Positions 43,443 through 53,098 are shown, counted from the first letter of the stretch. The stretch is 64,000 bases of DNA from Fidelibacterota bacterium (GCA_947476275.1 CANJPQ010000003.1:133189-197188); one strand, 5' to 3'. Numbers and translations are program-made. The notes: a model not told the origin generated them from the sequence alone.

Positions 43443-43932
43443 CATCGCCGTCGGCAGCGATCCGGCACCCATCAACGACAACTGGGTGCGTCTCGCGGAC
43501 GGCGCTGCGCCGAATGCGACGGACCGGGTGATCGTGCCGTTCGCACGCCTCAAGGGCGGCGACAATCAGATCTTCGGTGCGGCGGCTGTCGGCGTGGAAT
43601 TGGGCGGCGCGGATCAGGTCGAAGACCTGAAGCCGTGGCTCGACCGCCTCAGCATCGTTGTGCTGCGTTTCGCTACCTTCAAGGACGGCCGCCTGTTCAC
43701 GTCCGCGCGCATGTTGCGCCAGCGGTTGGGCTTCAAGGGCGACGTGCGGGCGGCGGGTGACTTCCTTCCGGACCAGACCGCGTTCCTGCTGCGCACCGGC
43801 GTCAGCAGCCTTGAGGTGTCCGACACGTTCCCGGTGGACGCAGCCGCCAGTTCCGCGCGCGCCTATTCAGTGCGCTATCAACATGCGGTGGACGGCCTGC
43901 CCGCCGCGTACGACGAACGGCACGCCCCATGA
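43429..43932 (+). CDS. DUF934 domain protein (sulfite-reductase accessory)
   Basis: 167 residues from the ATG at 43429, with AAGGAG upstream; it overlaps the end of cysI by 14 bases. The DUF934 core is RLSIVVLRFATFKDGRLFTSARMLRQRLGFKGDVRAAGDFLPDQTAFLLRTG. Proteins of this family always sit beside cysI/cysH in proteobacteria and may form an electron-donor or assembly subunit; the biochemical role is not established. The stop overlaps cysH by four bases. Confidence 0.87.
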   Translation: MPVLSIAVGSDPAPINDNWVRLADGAAPNATDRVIVPFARLKGGDNQIFGAAAVGVELGGADQVEDLKPWLDRLSIVVLRFATFKDGRLFTSARMLRQRLGFKGDVRAAGDFLPDQTAFLLRTGVSSLEVSDTFPVDAAASSARAYSVRYQHAVDGLPAAYDERHAP

Positions 43933-44639
43933 ATGCACTCGCTCAGATTCCGGAGTTGAAGGACCTCCAACAGCGTTATGTCGATGCGACGCCGTCGGAA
44001 TTGATCGCGGCGATGGTGCGCACCGAGTTCCCGGGGCAGATCGCGCTGGTGTCGTCCTTCGGCACGGAGTCCGCGGTGCTGTTGCATCTCGCCGCGCAAG
44101 TCGACACGGCGTTGCCGGTGGTGTTCCTCGATACCGGCAAGATCTTCGGCGAGACACGGCGGTATCGCGATCAACTCATCGCGCGCCTGGGGCTCACCAA
44201 CGTAACCACCGTAACGCCCGACGCCGCCGCCTTGGCGGCGCGCGATCCCAAGGGCGTGCTGTGGTCGCAGGATGCCAATGCCTGCTGCAACGTGCGCAAG
44301 GTCGAGCCTCTCGACCGCGCGCTTGCGTCCTATCGCGCCTGGTTCACGGGCCGCAAGGCCTTCCAGACCAGCGACCGCGCTAAGCTGCCGAAGGTCGAAT
44401 TCGCCGACGGCAAATTCAAGGTGAACCCGCTGGTCGGCATGAGCAAGCAGGCCCTCAGCGACTATTTCGAGGCGCACGATTTGCCGCACCACCCGCTCGA
44501 AGCGGAAGGCTACTTCAGCATCGGTTGCATGCCGTGCACGGATCGCGTCGCGCCGGGCGAAGACCCGCGCAGCGGTCGCTGGCGCGGCCAGGACAAGGTT
44601 GAGTGCGGCATCCACGTCGCCAAAGGAGCGGCAGCATGA
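43929..44639 (+). CDS. cysH: Adenylyl-sulfate (APS) reductase, [4Fe-4S] type
   Basis: 236 residues. The four cluster cysteines are C119-C120 ([11 protein letters not shown]) and C200/C203 (GCMPC), and the catalytic Cys is C226 in the ECGIH tail. Presence of the CC/CxxC set marks the APS-reducing, iron-sulfur form rather than the enteric PAPS reductase. [14 protein letters not shown] is the nucleotide-binding loop. It reduces activated sulfate to sulfite, the substrate of the CysI product. Start and stop overlap the neighbours by four bases. Confidence 0.93.
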   Translation: MNALAQIPELKDLQQRYVDATPSELIAAMVRTEFPGQIALVSSFGTESAVLLHLAAQVDTALPVVFLDTGKIFGETRRYRDQLIARLGLTNVTTVTPDAAALAARDPKGVLWSQDANACCNVRKVEPLDRALASYRAWFTGRKAFQTSDRAKLPKVEFADGKFKVNPLVGMSKQALSDYFEAHDLPHHPLEAEGYFSIGCMPCTDRVAPGEDPRSGRWRGQDKVECGIHVAKGAAA

Positions 44640-45904
44640 GCTTTTCACGCAAGCCGCGGGTTGAAGCCGGAACGACGAGCGCGCCTGCGGACGTGTTTGG
44701 GTACGACGCTTTCTTCAATCACGCCCTCGACGGCCTGAAAGGTGCCGGCAACTATCGCCACTTCGCGCGGCTCGAGCGCCTGCCGGGACAGTTCCCGCGG
44801 GCACTGTTGCACAGCGACGGCGCGGTGCGCGAAGTCACCGTATGGTGCTCGAACGATTACCTCGGCATGAGCCAACATCCCACGGTAGAAGCCGCCATGG
44901 TGGAAGCCGGGCACACGTCCGGCGCCGGCGCCGGCGGGACGCGTAACATCAGCGGCACTCATCAGGTCCATGCGGCACTGGAGGCCGAACTCGCCGCCCT
45001 GCATCGTAAGGACGCAGCACTGCTGTTCACGTCAGGCTACATCGCAAACCAAGGTGCCCTGGCGACGCTGGCCTCGCGGCTGCCCAATTGCATCGTCTTG
45101 TCGGATGCCAAGAACCACGCCTCCATGATCGCGGGCCTGCGCCAGTCGGGCGCGGAGAAGTTGATCTTCCGCCACAACGATGTCGCGCATCTCGCCGAAC
45201 TCCTGGCGGCCCTGCCGCGGGAACGGCCCAAACTAATTGCGGTTGAGTCCGTGTACTCCATGGATGGAACCATTGCCGATTTGCGCAGCATCGCGGCCCT
45301 CGCAAAAGAATACGGCGCGCTGACCTACGTTGACGAAGTGCATGCGGTTGGCCTCTACGGCGTCCGCGGCGGCGGGATCATCGACGCCTTGGGTCTTCAC
45401 GACCAGATCGACATCGTGCAGGCCACGCTCGCCAAGGCCTTCGGCGTGATGGGCGGGTATGTCGCGGCGTCTGCCGCCACCATCGATTTCCTGCGCAGCT
45501 TCTCCGCTGAATTCATTTTCACGACGTCCTTGTCGCCAGTGCTGGTGGCTGCGGCGTTGTCCTCCGTGCGCCACGTCGCGACCGCGACCGACCTGCGCAT
45601 TCGGCACCAGACGCAGGTCGCCAAACTCAAGAAAGCTTTGGCGGCGGCGCGCATTCCCGTACTCGCGACCGACACGCACATCGTTCCGGTGATCATCGGC
45701 GATGCAAAGCGCTGCAAGGCGGTGTGCGACGGCCTGCGCGACAACCACAACATTTATGTCCAGCCGATCAACTTTCCAACCGTGCCGCGCGGCACTGAGC
45801 GTCTGCGTCTGACGCCGTCGCCGCTGCACACGGATGCACAAATCGCCGCCCTCGTTACGGCGCTCACAACGGAACTGGCGCGCCATGGCGTTCCTCAAGC
45901 GTAG
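44636..45904 (+). CDS. hemA: 5-Aminolevulinate synthase
   Basis: 422 residues from the ATG overlapping the cysH stop. PLP-dependent alpha-oxoamine synthase with [40 protein letters not shown] (D233, H236) and the Schiff-base lysine K267 in [12 protein letters not shown]. It condenses glycine and succinyl-CoA to 5-aminolevulinate. Its location inside a sulfate-assimilation operon is unusual and suggests a supply line dedicated to siroheme; another copy for heme may exist elsewhere. The hemC frame starts 20 bases before its end. Confidence 0.93.
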   Translation: MSFSRKPRVEAGTTSAPADVFGYDAFFNHALDGLKGAGNYRHFARLERLPGQFPRALLHSDGAVREVTVWCSNDYLGMSQHPTVEAAMVEAGHTSGAGAGGTRNISGTHQVHAALEAELAALHRKDAALLFTSGYIANQGALATLASRLPNCIVLSDAKNHASMIAGLRQSGAEKLIFRHNDVAHLAELLAALPRERPKLIAVESVYSMDGTIADLRSIAALAKEYGALTYVDEVHAVGLYGVRGGGIIDALGLHDQIDIVQATLAKAFGVMGGYVAASAATIDFLRSFSAEFIFTTSLSPVLVAAALSSVRHVATATDLRIRHQTQVAKLKKALAAARIPVLATDTHIVPVIIGDAKRCKAVCDGLRDNHNIYVQPINFPTVPRGTERLRLTPSPLHTDAQIAALVTALTTELARHGVPQA

Positions 45905-46826
45905 TCTGCCGCGCCTCAGGCTCGGCACCCGCGGCAGTCGGCTCGCCCTGATTCAGGCGGCGCTGGTGCGCGACGCGGTGTGCGCTACGGTCCCGGACAT
46001 CGCCGACAAGATTGAATTCGTGACGTTCACGACACCCGGCGACACGGACCGTGCCCACCCGCTCGAGCGTCTGAACGCGGCGCAGGGCGGGCGCGGGGTG
46101 TTCTCAGACGTGCTCGATGCAGCCGTGCTGGCGGGCGAGATCGATCTGGCCGTCCATTCCGTGAAGGATGTGCCGGCGCTGCTGGCGCCTGGGTTGACCC
46201 TGGCCGCGACATTGGAACGCGCCGATCCGCGCGAGGCGTTCATTTCCTTCCGCCACAAGCGCCTGGCCGATGTGCCGCCAACCGCGCGTTTCGGCTCTGC
46301 CTCTCTGCGCCGCTCGGCCCTGTTGCGCGCGCTCCAGCCGCAGGCCACGTTCGCGCTGCTGCGCGGCAATGTCGAGGAGCGCCTCGCCACCTTGCGCGCG
46401 TCCGATCTCGACGGCACCATTTTGGCGGTCGCGGGGCTGTCGCGCCTCAACCGCACCGACGTCATCGCGGAAATTCTCGCGCCCGACGTCCTGATGCCGG
46501 ATCCGGGGCAGGGGGCCATCGGCATCGTCACCGCGTCCGACAATCTGCGCCTGCGGCGTTTGCTGGCCGGGGTGGATCACGTCGTCACCCACGCGGCGGT
46601 GGATGCGGAGCGCGCAACCCTGGCGACGGTCGGCGCACACTTGGCCGTCGGCGCCCTGGCGCGGCTCGAAGGCGATCACCTCGTGCTCAATGCGGTGCTC
46701 GCGCCCGGTGACAATCGTCCGCTGATGCGTGGGCGTATCGACGGGCCGGTCTCCCACGCGGAATCCCTCGGCCGCATCCTCGGCCTTCAGCTCAAGACCG
46801 GCCTGGACCTTCAGGCCGCGGCATGA
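45885..46826 (+). CDS. hemC: Divergent hydroxymethylbilane synthase lacking the cofactor cysteine
   Basis: 313 residues from the ATG inside the hemA tail. Substrate-binding motifs are kept: [24 protein letters not shown] (K94, D95), [25 protein letters not shown] and [10 protein letters not shown]. The C-terminal domain is different: where the family has the GGC cysteine that binds the dipyrromethane cofactor, the sequence reads [13 protein letters not shown] (about residues 247-259), with no cysteine. The only cysteine is C33, near the N-terminus. The ECR after GQGA is also changed to VTA. It may anchor the cofactor differently, depend on a second HemC, or have lost activity. Confidence 0.85.
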   Translation: MAFLKRSLPRLRLGTRGSRLALIQAALVRDAVCATVPDIADKIEFVTFTTPGDTDRAHPLERLNAAQGGRGVFSDVLDAAVLAGEIDLAVHSVKDVPALLAPGLTLAATLERADPREAFISFRHKRLADVPPTARFGSASLRRSALLRALQPQATFALLRGNVEERLATLRASDLDGTILAVAGLSRLNRTDVIAEILAPDVLMPDPGQGAIGIVTASDNLRLRRLLAGVDHVVTHAAVDAERATLATVGAHLAVGALARLEGDHLVLNAVLAPGDNRPLMRGRIDGPVSHAESLGRILGLQLKTGLDLQAAA

Positions 46827-47497
46827 TTCTCGACACGCGGCCCGCGGTGTACCGCGCCCGCACGGCCGCGGCCTATGGCGACGCCGCACCTATCGTGCAT
46901 TGGCCGATCCAGACGCCGCGCGCAATTGGGGCGTGGCCCGACCCAACAGCGTTCGATGCGATCCTGTTCACCAGCCAGCTGGCCGTGGGGTTCCTGCCGC
47001 CGGGATGGGAACGCCATAAGGCCTTCGCCGTGGGCGAGGGCACCGCTGAGGCCCTCAAAGGGCGCGGATTCGCGACAGTCATCCAGACCGGTCTCACCGG
47101 CGCGGAGATGGTCGCGGCGCTGAAATCCGCCGATTTCCGCCGTGGGTTCTATCCGTCCGCCGCCAAAGTAAGCGTGGACCTTGCCTGCGCCTTTCCGGAA
47201 AAGGTAGAACGCCGGGCCGTCTACGAGATGGTCGCGGAGGACCATGTGCCCGACGCCATCGTTGCCCAGATCACAGGCCCCCAGAATCCGGACAAAAGGG
47301 TGATCGCGCCGCTGTTCAGCCGCGCGAGTGCCGCTGTGCTCGCGCGCCTCGTTGCGAACATAGATGCGACGTTCGATGCCGTCGGCATCAGCGCCGCAGT
47401 GTTCGAGACGCCCGGGCCGTGGCGCACCAAGATTGTCGCGGCGGCCCCGACACTCGACGCGATTGCGACCGAAGTCCGCCGCTTGGTGCGGGCATGA
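46823..47497 (+). CDS. hemD: Uroporphyrinogen-III synthase
   Basis: 224 residues, starting within the hemC stop. The family is poorly conserved; visible marks are the first half with TSQLAVGFLPPGWERHKAFAVGEGTAEALKGRGF and the second half with VIAPLFSRASAAVLARLV and the C-terminal FETPGPWRTKIVAAAPTLDAIATEVRRL. The product closes the tetrapyrrole ring with inversion of ring D to give uroporphyrinogen III. Gene order between hemC and hemB strongly supports the call. The stop overlaps hemB by four bases. Confidence 0.85.
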   Translation: MILDTRPAVYRARTAAAYGDAAPIVHWPIQTPRAIGAWPDPTAFDAILFTSQLAVGFLPPGWERHKAFAVGEGTAEALKGRGFATVIQTGLTGAEMVAALKSADFRRGFYPSAAKVSVDLACAFPEKVERRAVYEMVAEDHVPDAIVAQITGPQNPDKRVIAPLFSRASAAVLARLVANIDATFDAVGISAAVFETPGPWRTKIVAAAPTLDAIATEVRRLVRA

Positions 47498-48489
47498 GCG
47501 GCTATCCCCATATCCGTCCTCGCCGTTTGCGCTCCGCGCCGTGGGTGCGCAACCTGGTGCGCGAGACCGTGATCTCGCCGGCGGATTTCATCCAACCGCT
47601 GTTTGTGGTGGAGGGCTCCGGCATCCAGCGCCCGATACCCGCATTGCCGGGCGTCGATCATCTGGCGATCGATCGGGTGGTCGATGTCGCCAAAGCCGCG
47701 CACGGCCTGGGCATTCCCGCCATCGCCCTCTTCCCGGTGATCGCGCCGGAGCTGAAAACGCCGGACGGTAAGATCGCACTCGATCCCGACGGTCTTGTGC
47801 CGCGCTGCGTGCGCGCGGTGAAAGCCGCCGTGCCGGAGATCGGCATCATGTGCGACGTTGCACTCGATCCCTACACCGACCACGGCCACGACGGTCTGTT
47901 CGTCGACGGCGACGTCGTCAACGATGCGACAGTCGAGGTATTGGTCCGCCAGGCATTGACGCTGGCTGAGGCCGGCTGCGATGTGGTCGCGCCGTCGGAC
48001 ATGATGGACGGCCGCATCGGTGCGATCCGCGCCGCCCTTGAGCAGGGAGGCTACGTCAACACGCTGATCCTGTCTTACGCCGTGAAGTACGCGTCGGTGT
48101 TCTACGGTCCATTCCGCGCCGCTGTCGGCTCCGCAAGCGCATTGGGTGTGAAGGGCAAACACACCTATCAGATGGACGGCGCCAACGTGATCGAGGCGCT
48201 GAAGGAAGTCGAACTCGATGTCGCCGAGGGCGCGGACATGGTCATGGTCAAGCCGGGCATGCCTTACCTCGACGTGATCGCGGCGGTGAAAGCGCGGGTG
48301 AACGTCCCGGTGCTGGCGTATCAAGTCAGCGGCGAATACGCGATGCTTGCCGCCGGCGCCGCGGCCGGGGCGTTCGACTTCCTCGGCGTGCTGCGCGAGA
48401 GCATGATCTCCTTCAAGCGCGCCGGCGCGAGTGCCATCCTCACCTACGGCGCTTTGCAGTTGGCGCGCGAGCTACCGCATGGACGATAA
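47494..48489 (+). CDS. hemB: Porphobilinogen synthase
   Basis: 331 residues. The two active-site lysines are K198 (LSYAVKYASVFYGPFR) and K253 (MVMVKPGMPYLD). The metal region reads DVALDPYTDHGHDG, so the three zinc-binding cysteines of the E. coli enzyme are replaced by Ala/Asp as in Mg-dependent enzymes of Pseudomonas and alphaproteobacteria. It joins two 5-aminolevulinate molecules into porphobilinogen. All motifs are intact, unlike in the adjacent hemC. The next gene starts eleven bases before its end. Confidence 0.93.
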   Translation: MSGYPHIRPRRLRSAPWVRNLVRETVISPADFIQPLFVVEGSGIQRPIPALPGVDHLAIDRVVDVAKAAHGLGIPAIALFPVIAPELKTPDGKIALDPDGLVPRCVRAVKAAVPEIGIMCDVALDPYTDHGHDGLFVDGDVVNDATVEVLVRQALTLAEAGCDVVAPSDMMDGRIGAIRAALEQGGYVNTLILSYAVKYASVFYGPFRAAVGSASALGVKGKHTYQMDGANVIEALKEVELDVAEGADMVMVKPGMPYLDVIAAVKARVNVPVLAYQVSGEYAMLAAGAAAGAFDFLGVLRESMISFKRAGASAILTYGALQLARELPHGR

Positions 48490-49090
48490 AAGAGGGGACG
48501 CAAGCCAGCGGCCCACCCCGCACTATCCGTTGATGCTCGACCTGACGGCAGAGACGATCTTCGTCATCGGCGCAGGTCATGAGCTCGGGATTCGTTTGCA
48601 GACGCTGAAGGACTATCGGGCGGGGCGGGTACACGTGTTCGCTGCCGACCCAAGCGCCGAAGCCCGCGCCCTTGCCGGCGACAAGCTGATCGATCGCTGG
48701 CCTTCGCTGGAGGACTTTGCCTCCCTGCGTCCGCGCATTGCATTCATCGCCGACGTTGCGGATGCGGATGCAGCACGCTGGCGCGGCCTTGCAAAGCAGC
48801 ACGGTGCGCTTGTCCATGTGCAGGATCGCATTCCGCTGTGCGACTTCCATTTGCCGGCGATCTTGCGGCGGGGCTCGCTGCAAATCACCGTCTCCACAGA
48901 CGGCGCCGCGGCGGGCCTGTCGCGCCTGTTGCGCAACTACATTGGCGAGAACGTGTTCGGTCCTGAATGGGAAGCCCGCGTCGACGAGGTTTCCGCGGCG
49001 CGCATCCAATGGAAGAAGGAAGGCCTCACCATGGGCGTGCTCGGCCAGGCCATTGCGAAAATGCTGAAGGATCGCGGCTGGTTGAAGTAG
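48479..49090 (+). CDS. Precorrin-2 dehydrogenase / sirohydrochlorin ferrochelatase (CysG-B type)
   Basis: 203 residues from the ATG overlapping hemB. The N-terminus TIFVIGAGHELGIRLQTLKDYRAGRVHVFAAD is a Rossmann NAD-binding fold, and VHVQDRIPLCDFHLPAILRRGSLQITVSTDGAAAGLSRLLRNYIG matches the CysG/Met8 active-site region. It oxidises precorrin-2 to sirohydrochlorin and may insert iron. Together with the SUMT at 40596 it replaces the fused CysG. Last gene of the ten-gene operon; no clear terminator is seen in the following gap. Confidence 0.85.
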   Translation: MDDKRGDASQRPTPHYPLMLDLTAETIFVIGAGHELGIRLQTLKDYRAGRVHVFAADPSAEARALAGDKLIDRWPSLEDFASLRPRIAFIADVADADAARWRGLAKQHGALVHVQDRIPLCDFHLPAILRRGSLQITVSTDGAAAGLSRLLRNYIGENVFGPEWEARVDEVSAARIQWKKEGLTMGVLGQAIAKMLKDRGWLK

Positions 49091-49334
49091 GCGTGCGTGA
49101 GGCGACATCTGCCCGACACGCCAACGATAGCCGCATTCGCCTAAACCTTGCGGGCGCGCATTAACCATTACCGTTACTTTACGATTCCATTTGTGATCGC
49201 TGCAGGAGCGCTTCGCACTAGCTCCCGACACCCAGGTCGGGCAGTGTGGCGACACTTACGGGCCTGCGGCGTGCAGCTGGCGGGCCCGCCCCGAACCGCA
49301 ATTGAGTGCCGGTAACATCTCCCCCCACATCGCG

Positions 49335-49907
49335 ATGCTGCCGACAGGTTCTCTCATCCGCTGCGTTTCCCTCGCTTGCGCGCTTGCTCTCGGCTTGGCG
49401 CCCGCGCTGATTGCGAGCGGGGCTGCCCAGGCAGCGGCTGGGCCGAAGCCTGCGAAGAACATTTCGCCAGACGATCCGGGCTTGAAGGAAATCACGCCGG
49501 AGGCGATCGCCGCTGTGCAGGCCGACTGCCGCACGCGGCCATATTCGATGCTGCTGACGATACGCAACGTCAAGGATGCAAAAGGTATCTTCACCATCGA
49601 TGTGCAGCCCGACGACCCTGCGCGGTGGTTGCAGAAGGGCAGCAAGATTGGCCGCTATCGCGCTCTGCCCGAAAAGGGCGAGGTCGACGTCTGCATTCCG
49701 GTCGAGAAAGCAGGCTCCTACGCGCTTGCGCTCTATCAGGACAAAGACGTCAACTTTCAGATGAACAAGAATTTCCTGGGCTTGCCGTCGGAGCCCTATG
49801 CGGTGTCGCGCGACCCGGCGATGAACTTCGGCATGCCGGATATCGAGGATTCCCTGGTCGTGGTGAAGGGCCCCCTGACGCCGGTCCGGGCAACGCTACA
49901 CAACTAA
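49335..49907 (+). CDS. Exported DUF2141-like hypothetical protein
   Basis: 190 residues from the ATG at 49335; a TTG at 49302 in frame is less likely. A signal peptide runs to about residue 34 (IASGAAQAAAG). The mature part has VQPDDPARWLQKGSKIGRYRALPEKGEVDVCIPVEKAGSYALALYQDKDVNFQMNKNFLG, like DUF2141 secreted proteins, with two cysteines that may form a disulfide. Function unknown. It stands alone; the upstream gap (49091-49334) holds an AT-rich promoter-like patch near 49162-49190. Confidence 0.7.
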   Translation: MLPTGSLIRCVSLACALALGLAPALIASGAAQAAAGPKPAKNISPDDPGLKEITPEAIAAVQADCRTRPYSMLLTIRNVKDAKGIFTIDVQPDDPARWLQKGSKIGRYRALPEKGEVDVCIPVEKAGSYALALYQDKDVNFQMNKNFLGLPSEPYAVSRDPAMNFGMPDIEDSLVVVKGPLTPVRATLHN

Positions 49908-49988
49908 ACGCCTTTTCTGGCCGGGTCTTTCATTGGCCCCCCGAATCTCCTACGGTGGCGCGCATTTTTCACCGTACGAGTTCCCGCA

Positions 49989-52004
49989 ATGCTTGACGCG
50001 CCAACCTCCGCCGCGCCCGCTCCGGGTACGGCCTATCCCCATCTTTTCTCCCCGTTCTCCAAGGGGGCGCTAAATCTCCGCAACCGTGTGGTGTTTGCGG
50101 CGATGTCGACGCGTTACGCCGAGAAGGGGATGATCACGCAACGGTTGATCGACTTCCACGTCAACCGTGCGAAGGGCGGCGTCTCCATGTCGATCACGGA
50201 GCCGCTGGCGATGCTGCGGCGCCAAGAGTCCAACCACAGCAAGGTCGCCGTGCAGCGGAAGGAGAATTTCGATCTCCTGCGCCGGTGGTCCGACGAGATG
50301 GAGAAGCACGGCGGGCATATCCTCGGGCAGATCCAGGACCCGGGCCGCGGTCGTCATGAGCAGGGCCGCAACATGTCGGCGATCGGCGCCTCCGCGCTGC
50401 CGGACGACATCAGCTGGACCGTGCCGCACGTGCTGACCACCTTCGAAGTCGAAGAGATCATCGAGGAATTCACAGCATCCGCAAAGGTTCTGAAGGACGC
50501 GGGCTGGGCGGGCGTTGAAGTCTCATCCGGGCATGGCCACATCTTCCACCAATTCCTCGCGCGCTGGTCCAACATCCGCGAGGACAAATACGGCGGCGAC
50601 ATCGAAGGGCGCGCCCGCTTGCTGACGGATCTGATCAAATCGGTGCGGTCGGCCTGCGGCAAAGATTTCATCGTCGGCGTGAAACTGCCGGGCGAAGATG
50701 GCATGCCCAACAGCATCGACCTGGACGAGGCGGAGCGCATCACCCGCGTGGTCGCCGCCACGGGTGTGCCGGACTATCTGACCTGGTGCTGGGGCACCCA
50801 TAGCGACACGCTCTATTGGCACCTGCCGGACCTGCACGGTCCGCGCACGCCATTCATGGACAAGATCAAGCGCCTCGGCGCGGCGGCCAACGGAATCCCG
50901 TTTGGCTCCTTGGGACTCATCACCGATCCCAACGAAGGTGAGCGCATTGTGCGCGAAGGCTTCGGCGACCTGGTGATGATGGGCCGTCCCCTGGTGACGG
51001 ACCCGGCCTGGGCCATCAAAGCGCAGCAGGGGCGTGAAGCGCAAATCCGCTACTGCGTCTCGTGCAACACCTGCTGGCACATCATCATCGCCGGCGGCCA
51101 GATCCAGTGCGACAACAACCCGCGCGTCGGCGCTCCCGACGAGGCGGATTGGAAGCCGCCGCAGGCTGCGAAGAAAAAGAAAGTCGTTGTCGTCGGCGCC
51201 GGCATCGCCGGCATGGAAGCGGCCTGGGTCGCCGCCGCCCGCGGACATGACGTCACCGTGTTCGGCGCCGGTCCTGAGCCCGGCGGCAAGGCGCGCATTC
51301 ATGCGCTGATGCGCGGGGCGGAGAACCAGAGCAGCATCTACGACTATCAGCGTCTCTCGGCGGAACGCTACGGCGCGAAGATCGAGATGGGCGTGAAGGC
51401 GACCGCCGAGCAGATCTTGGCGCTCAAGCCGGACGCGGTCATTCTGGCCACCGGCGCCACGCCGACCTGGCCGCGCTTCCTGCCCGAGGAATACAAGGGC
51501 GAGGGCGTCTTCCTCGACGTGCGCGAGGTCACCCAGATGTTGCACGACTATCCGGCCAAGCAGGAAGGCACCGCGGTGATCTACGATCAGGATCACGGCG
51601 CCATGACCTACAACGTCGCGGAACTTTTGACGGAGCGCTTCGATCGCGTCGTGATCATCACACCGCGCGACCGCATCGCCAACGATGAGCCCCTGGCGAA
51701 CCGCCAGGAAATCTACGACCGCCTCTACAAGAAGGGCGTGGAACTGGTCACGTCCTGCGACCCGTTGCCGACATCGGATTTCGAGAACGGCGCGATCACC
51801 TACGCCAACGTCTATAGCGGCAAGACCGGCACCATCGACAACGTGATGCTGTTCACCTATGCCACGCCGCGGGTGCCGAACGACGAACTCGCGGAGCCAT
51901 TGCGCGACGCCGGCGTCGAGCTCCACCTCATCGGCGACGCCTACGCCCCGCGCTTCGTGGTGACCGCTACCGCCGAGGGCTACAAGGTCGGCAACACGAT
52001 TTAG
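49989..52004 (+). CDS. OYE-family NADH:flavin oxidoreductase with Fe-S and FAD domains
   Basis: 671 residues. N-terminal TIM-barrel FMN domain (FSPFSKGALNLRNRVVFAAMS, HILGQIQDPGR, EVSSGHGHIFHQFLA), then a [4Fe-4S] motif CVSCNTC-x11-C with the trimethylamine-dehydrogenase spacing, and an FAD/NAD domain (VVVVGAGIAGMEAAWVAA). The layout is that of 2,4-dienoyl-CoA reductase and trimethylamine or dimethylamine dehydrogenase. The substrate is not decided. The last 40 codons are repeated as a remnant at 53299-53420. Confidence 0.88.
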   Translation: MLDAPTSAAPAPGTAYPHLFSPFSKGALNLRNRVVFAAMSTRYAEKGMITQRLIDFHVNRAKGGVSMSITEPLAMLRRQESNHSKVAVQRKENFDLLRRWSDEMEKHGGHILGQIQDPGRGRHEQGRNMSAIGASALPDDISWTVPHVLTTFEVEEIIEEFTASAKVLKDAGWAGVEVSSGHGHIFHQFLARWSNIREDKYGGDIEGRARLLTDLIKSVRSACGKDFIVGVKLPGEDGMPNSIDLDEAERITRVVAATGVPDYLTWCWGTHSDTLYWHLPDLHGPRTPFMDKIKRLGAAANGIPFGSLGLITDPNEGERIVREGFGDLVMMGRPLVTDPAWAIKAQQGREAQIRYCVSCNTCWHIIIAGGQIQCDNNPRVGAPDEADWKPPQAAKKKKVVVVGAGIAGMEAAWVAAARGHDVTVFGAGPEPGGKARIHALMRGAENQSSIYDYQRLSAERYGAKIEMGVKATAEQILALKPDAVILATGATPTWPRFLPEEYKGEGVFLDVREVTQMLHDYPAKQEGTAVIYDQDHGAMTYNVAELLTERFDRVVIITPRDRIANDEPLANRQEIYDRLYKKGVELVTSCDPLPTSDFENGAITYANVYSGKTGTIDNVMLFTYATPRVPNDELAEPLRDAGVELHLIGDAYAPRFVVTATAEGYKVGNTI

Positions 52005-52019
52005 CGCTCACCTAAAAAC

Positions 52020-52039
52020 CCCTCCCCACAAGGGGAGGG
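52020..52039 (-). terminator. Rho-independent terminator of the MBL-fold gene
   Basis: An 8-bp GC stem with a four-base loop, followed on the minus strand by TTTTT. It lies 31 bases after the stop of the minus-strand MBL gene and also next to the plus-strand OYE stop. Confidence 0.75.
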
Positions 52040-52069
52040 AAACGAAGCTCATCCCGACCGGGGCGCAAT

Positions 52070-53098
52070 CTAGTTGACGTCCAGCACCATACTGTCCCGC
52101 GCGACGATCACACCGTCCCATGCGTTCCGCGCCTCGTCTTCGAGCCGCGCCATGAAAGCATCGTCGTGATCCGGGTCGTGGTGGAAGAGCGCCAGGCGCT
52201 TGGCGTTGGCCGCCTTGCAGAGACGAACGCCTTCCTGCCAGGTTGAATGGCCCCAGCCGACCTTGGACGGGAATTCCTCATCCGTGAAGGTGGCGTTGTA
52301 GATGACGAGGTCGGCGTCTTTGATAAGTCCCAGCACATTCTGGTCGGGCTTGCCGGGAACGTGCTCCGTGTCAGTGACGTAGCAAACCGACTTTCCGCCC
52401 GCCTCGATGCGGTACCCTGTGGCACCGTTCTGATGGTTCAGGGCGGCGGTCCGGATGACAACACCGGGCGCGACGTCGGTGAGGACATCGCCAACCTCGA
52501 AATCTTCATACGAGGTCGTGTCCTTGGCATACCAATTTTTGAGCGGGTGAGGGTAGGTCGGACCCGGCGCATAGGCATTGGCCAAGATCGCGCCCACGCC
52601 CCCTCTGTCCGCCAGACCACCGGCGAGCACACGCACGCGCCAACCCTCGGTCTGGATCGGCGCAAAGAACGACAATCCGATGATGTGATCCCAGTGGCAG
52701 TGCGACAGCAGGACGACGGCAGATCGCGTTTGGCGGCGAAGATATGCTTCGCCGCAGAATCGGATGCCGGTCCCGGCATCGAAGATCAGCGACGTGTCGC
52801 CCAAGGCAATCTCAACGCAACTTGTATTGCCGCCGTAGATGACATGATTCGGTGTCGGGAAACTGCCGCGCACCCCCCAGAACGTGACGCTCATCGTGGC
52901 GGCGCTCTTGGGCTCGGCGGAATCCCCCGGGGTGCTCAGCGTCGCTTGCAGGGTGTTCCAGTTCGCATAGCCAAGCGTGCGCGCGAGCGCTTCGTAGGCG
53001 TGGGTCTGCTTGAGATCGATGCCGGCGGCAGACAAAAAATCCCTGAGGCGGGTCGCCGCCTTTTTGGCGCCCGCCGCGGATAGATCAATCGTGACCAT
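52070..53098 (-). CDS. MBL-fold metallo-hydrolase with N-terminal glyoxalase-associated domain
   Basis: 342 residues from the ATG at 53098. Residues about 1-60 (DLSAAGAKKAATRLRDFLSAAGIDLKQTHAYEALARTLGYANWNTLQA) match a small helical domain often attached to glyoxalase-superfamily proteins. The rest is a metallo-beta-lactamase fold: GVRGSFPTP near the start, LSHCHWDHIIGL as the metal site, VTDTEHVPG and ALFHHDPDHDD, as in the phosphonate (PhnP)/RNase Z-like branch. Probably a cytoplasmic phosphodiesterase-type hydrolase; substrate unknown. It interrupts the OYE gene and its duplicated tail. Confidence 0.78.
   Translation of the reverse strand: MVTIDLSAAGAKKAATRLRDFLSAAGIDLKQTHAYEALARTLGYANWNTLQATLSTPGDSAEPKSAATMSVTFWGVRGSFPTPNHVIYGGNTSCVEIALGDTSLIFDAGTGIRFCGEAYLRRQTRSAVVLLSHCHWDHIIGLSFFAPIQTEGWRVRVLAGGLADRGGVGAILANAYAPGPTYPHPLKNWYAKDTTSYEDFEVGDVLTDVAPGVVIRTAALNHQNGATGYRIEAGGKSVCYVTDTEHVPGKPDQNVLGLIKDADLVIYNATFTDEEFPSKVGWGHSTWQEGVRLCKAANAKRLALFHHDPDHDDAFMARLEDEARNAWDGVIVARDSMVLDVN

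Noticed and set aside
42099-43565. 488-codon minus-strand ORF opposite cysI
   Set aside because: Antisense shadow of a gene with intact siroheme/Fe-S motifs; no independent start signal.
45885-46826. hemC as a frameshifted pseudogene
   Set aside because: The frame is continuous, third positions are GC-rich throughout and both ends overlap neighbours cleanly, so the missing cysteine is a real substitution in an intact gene.
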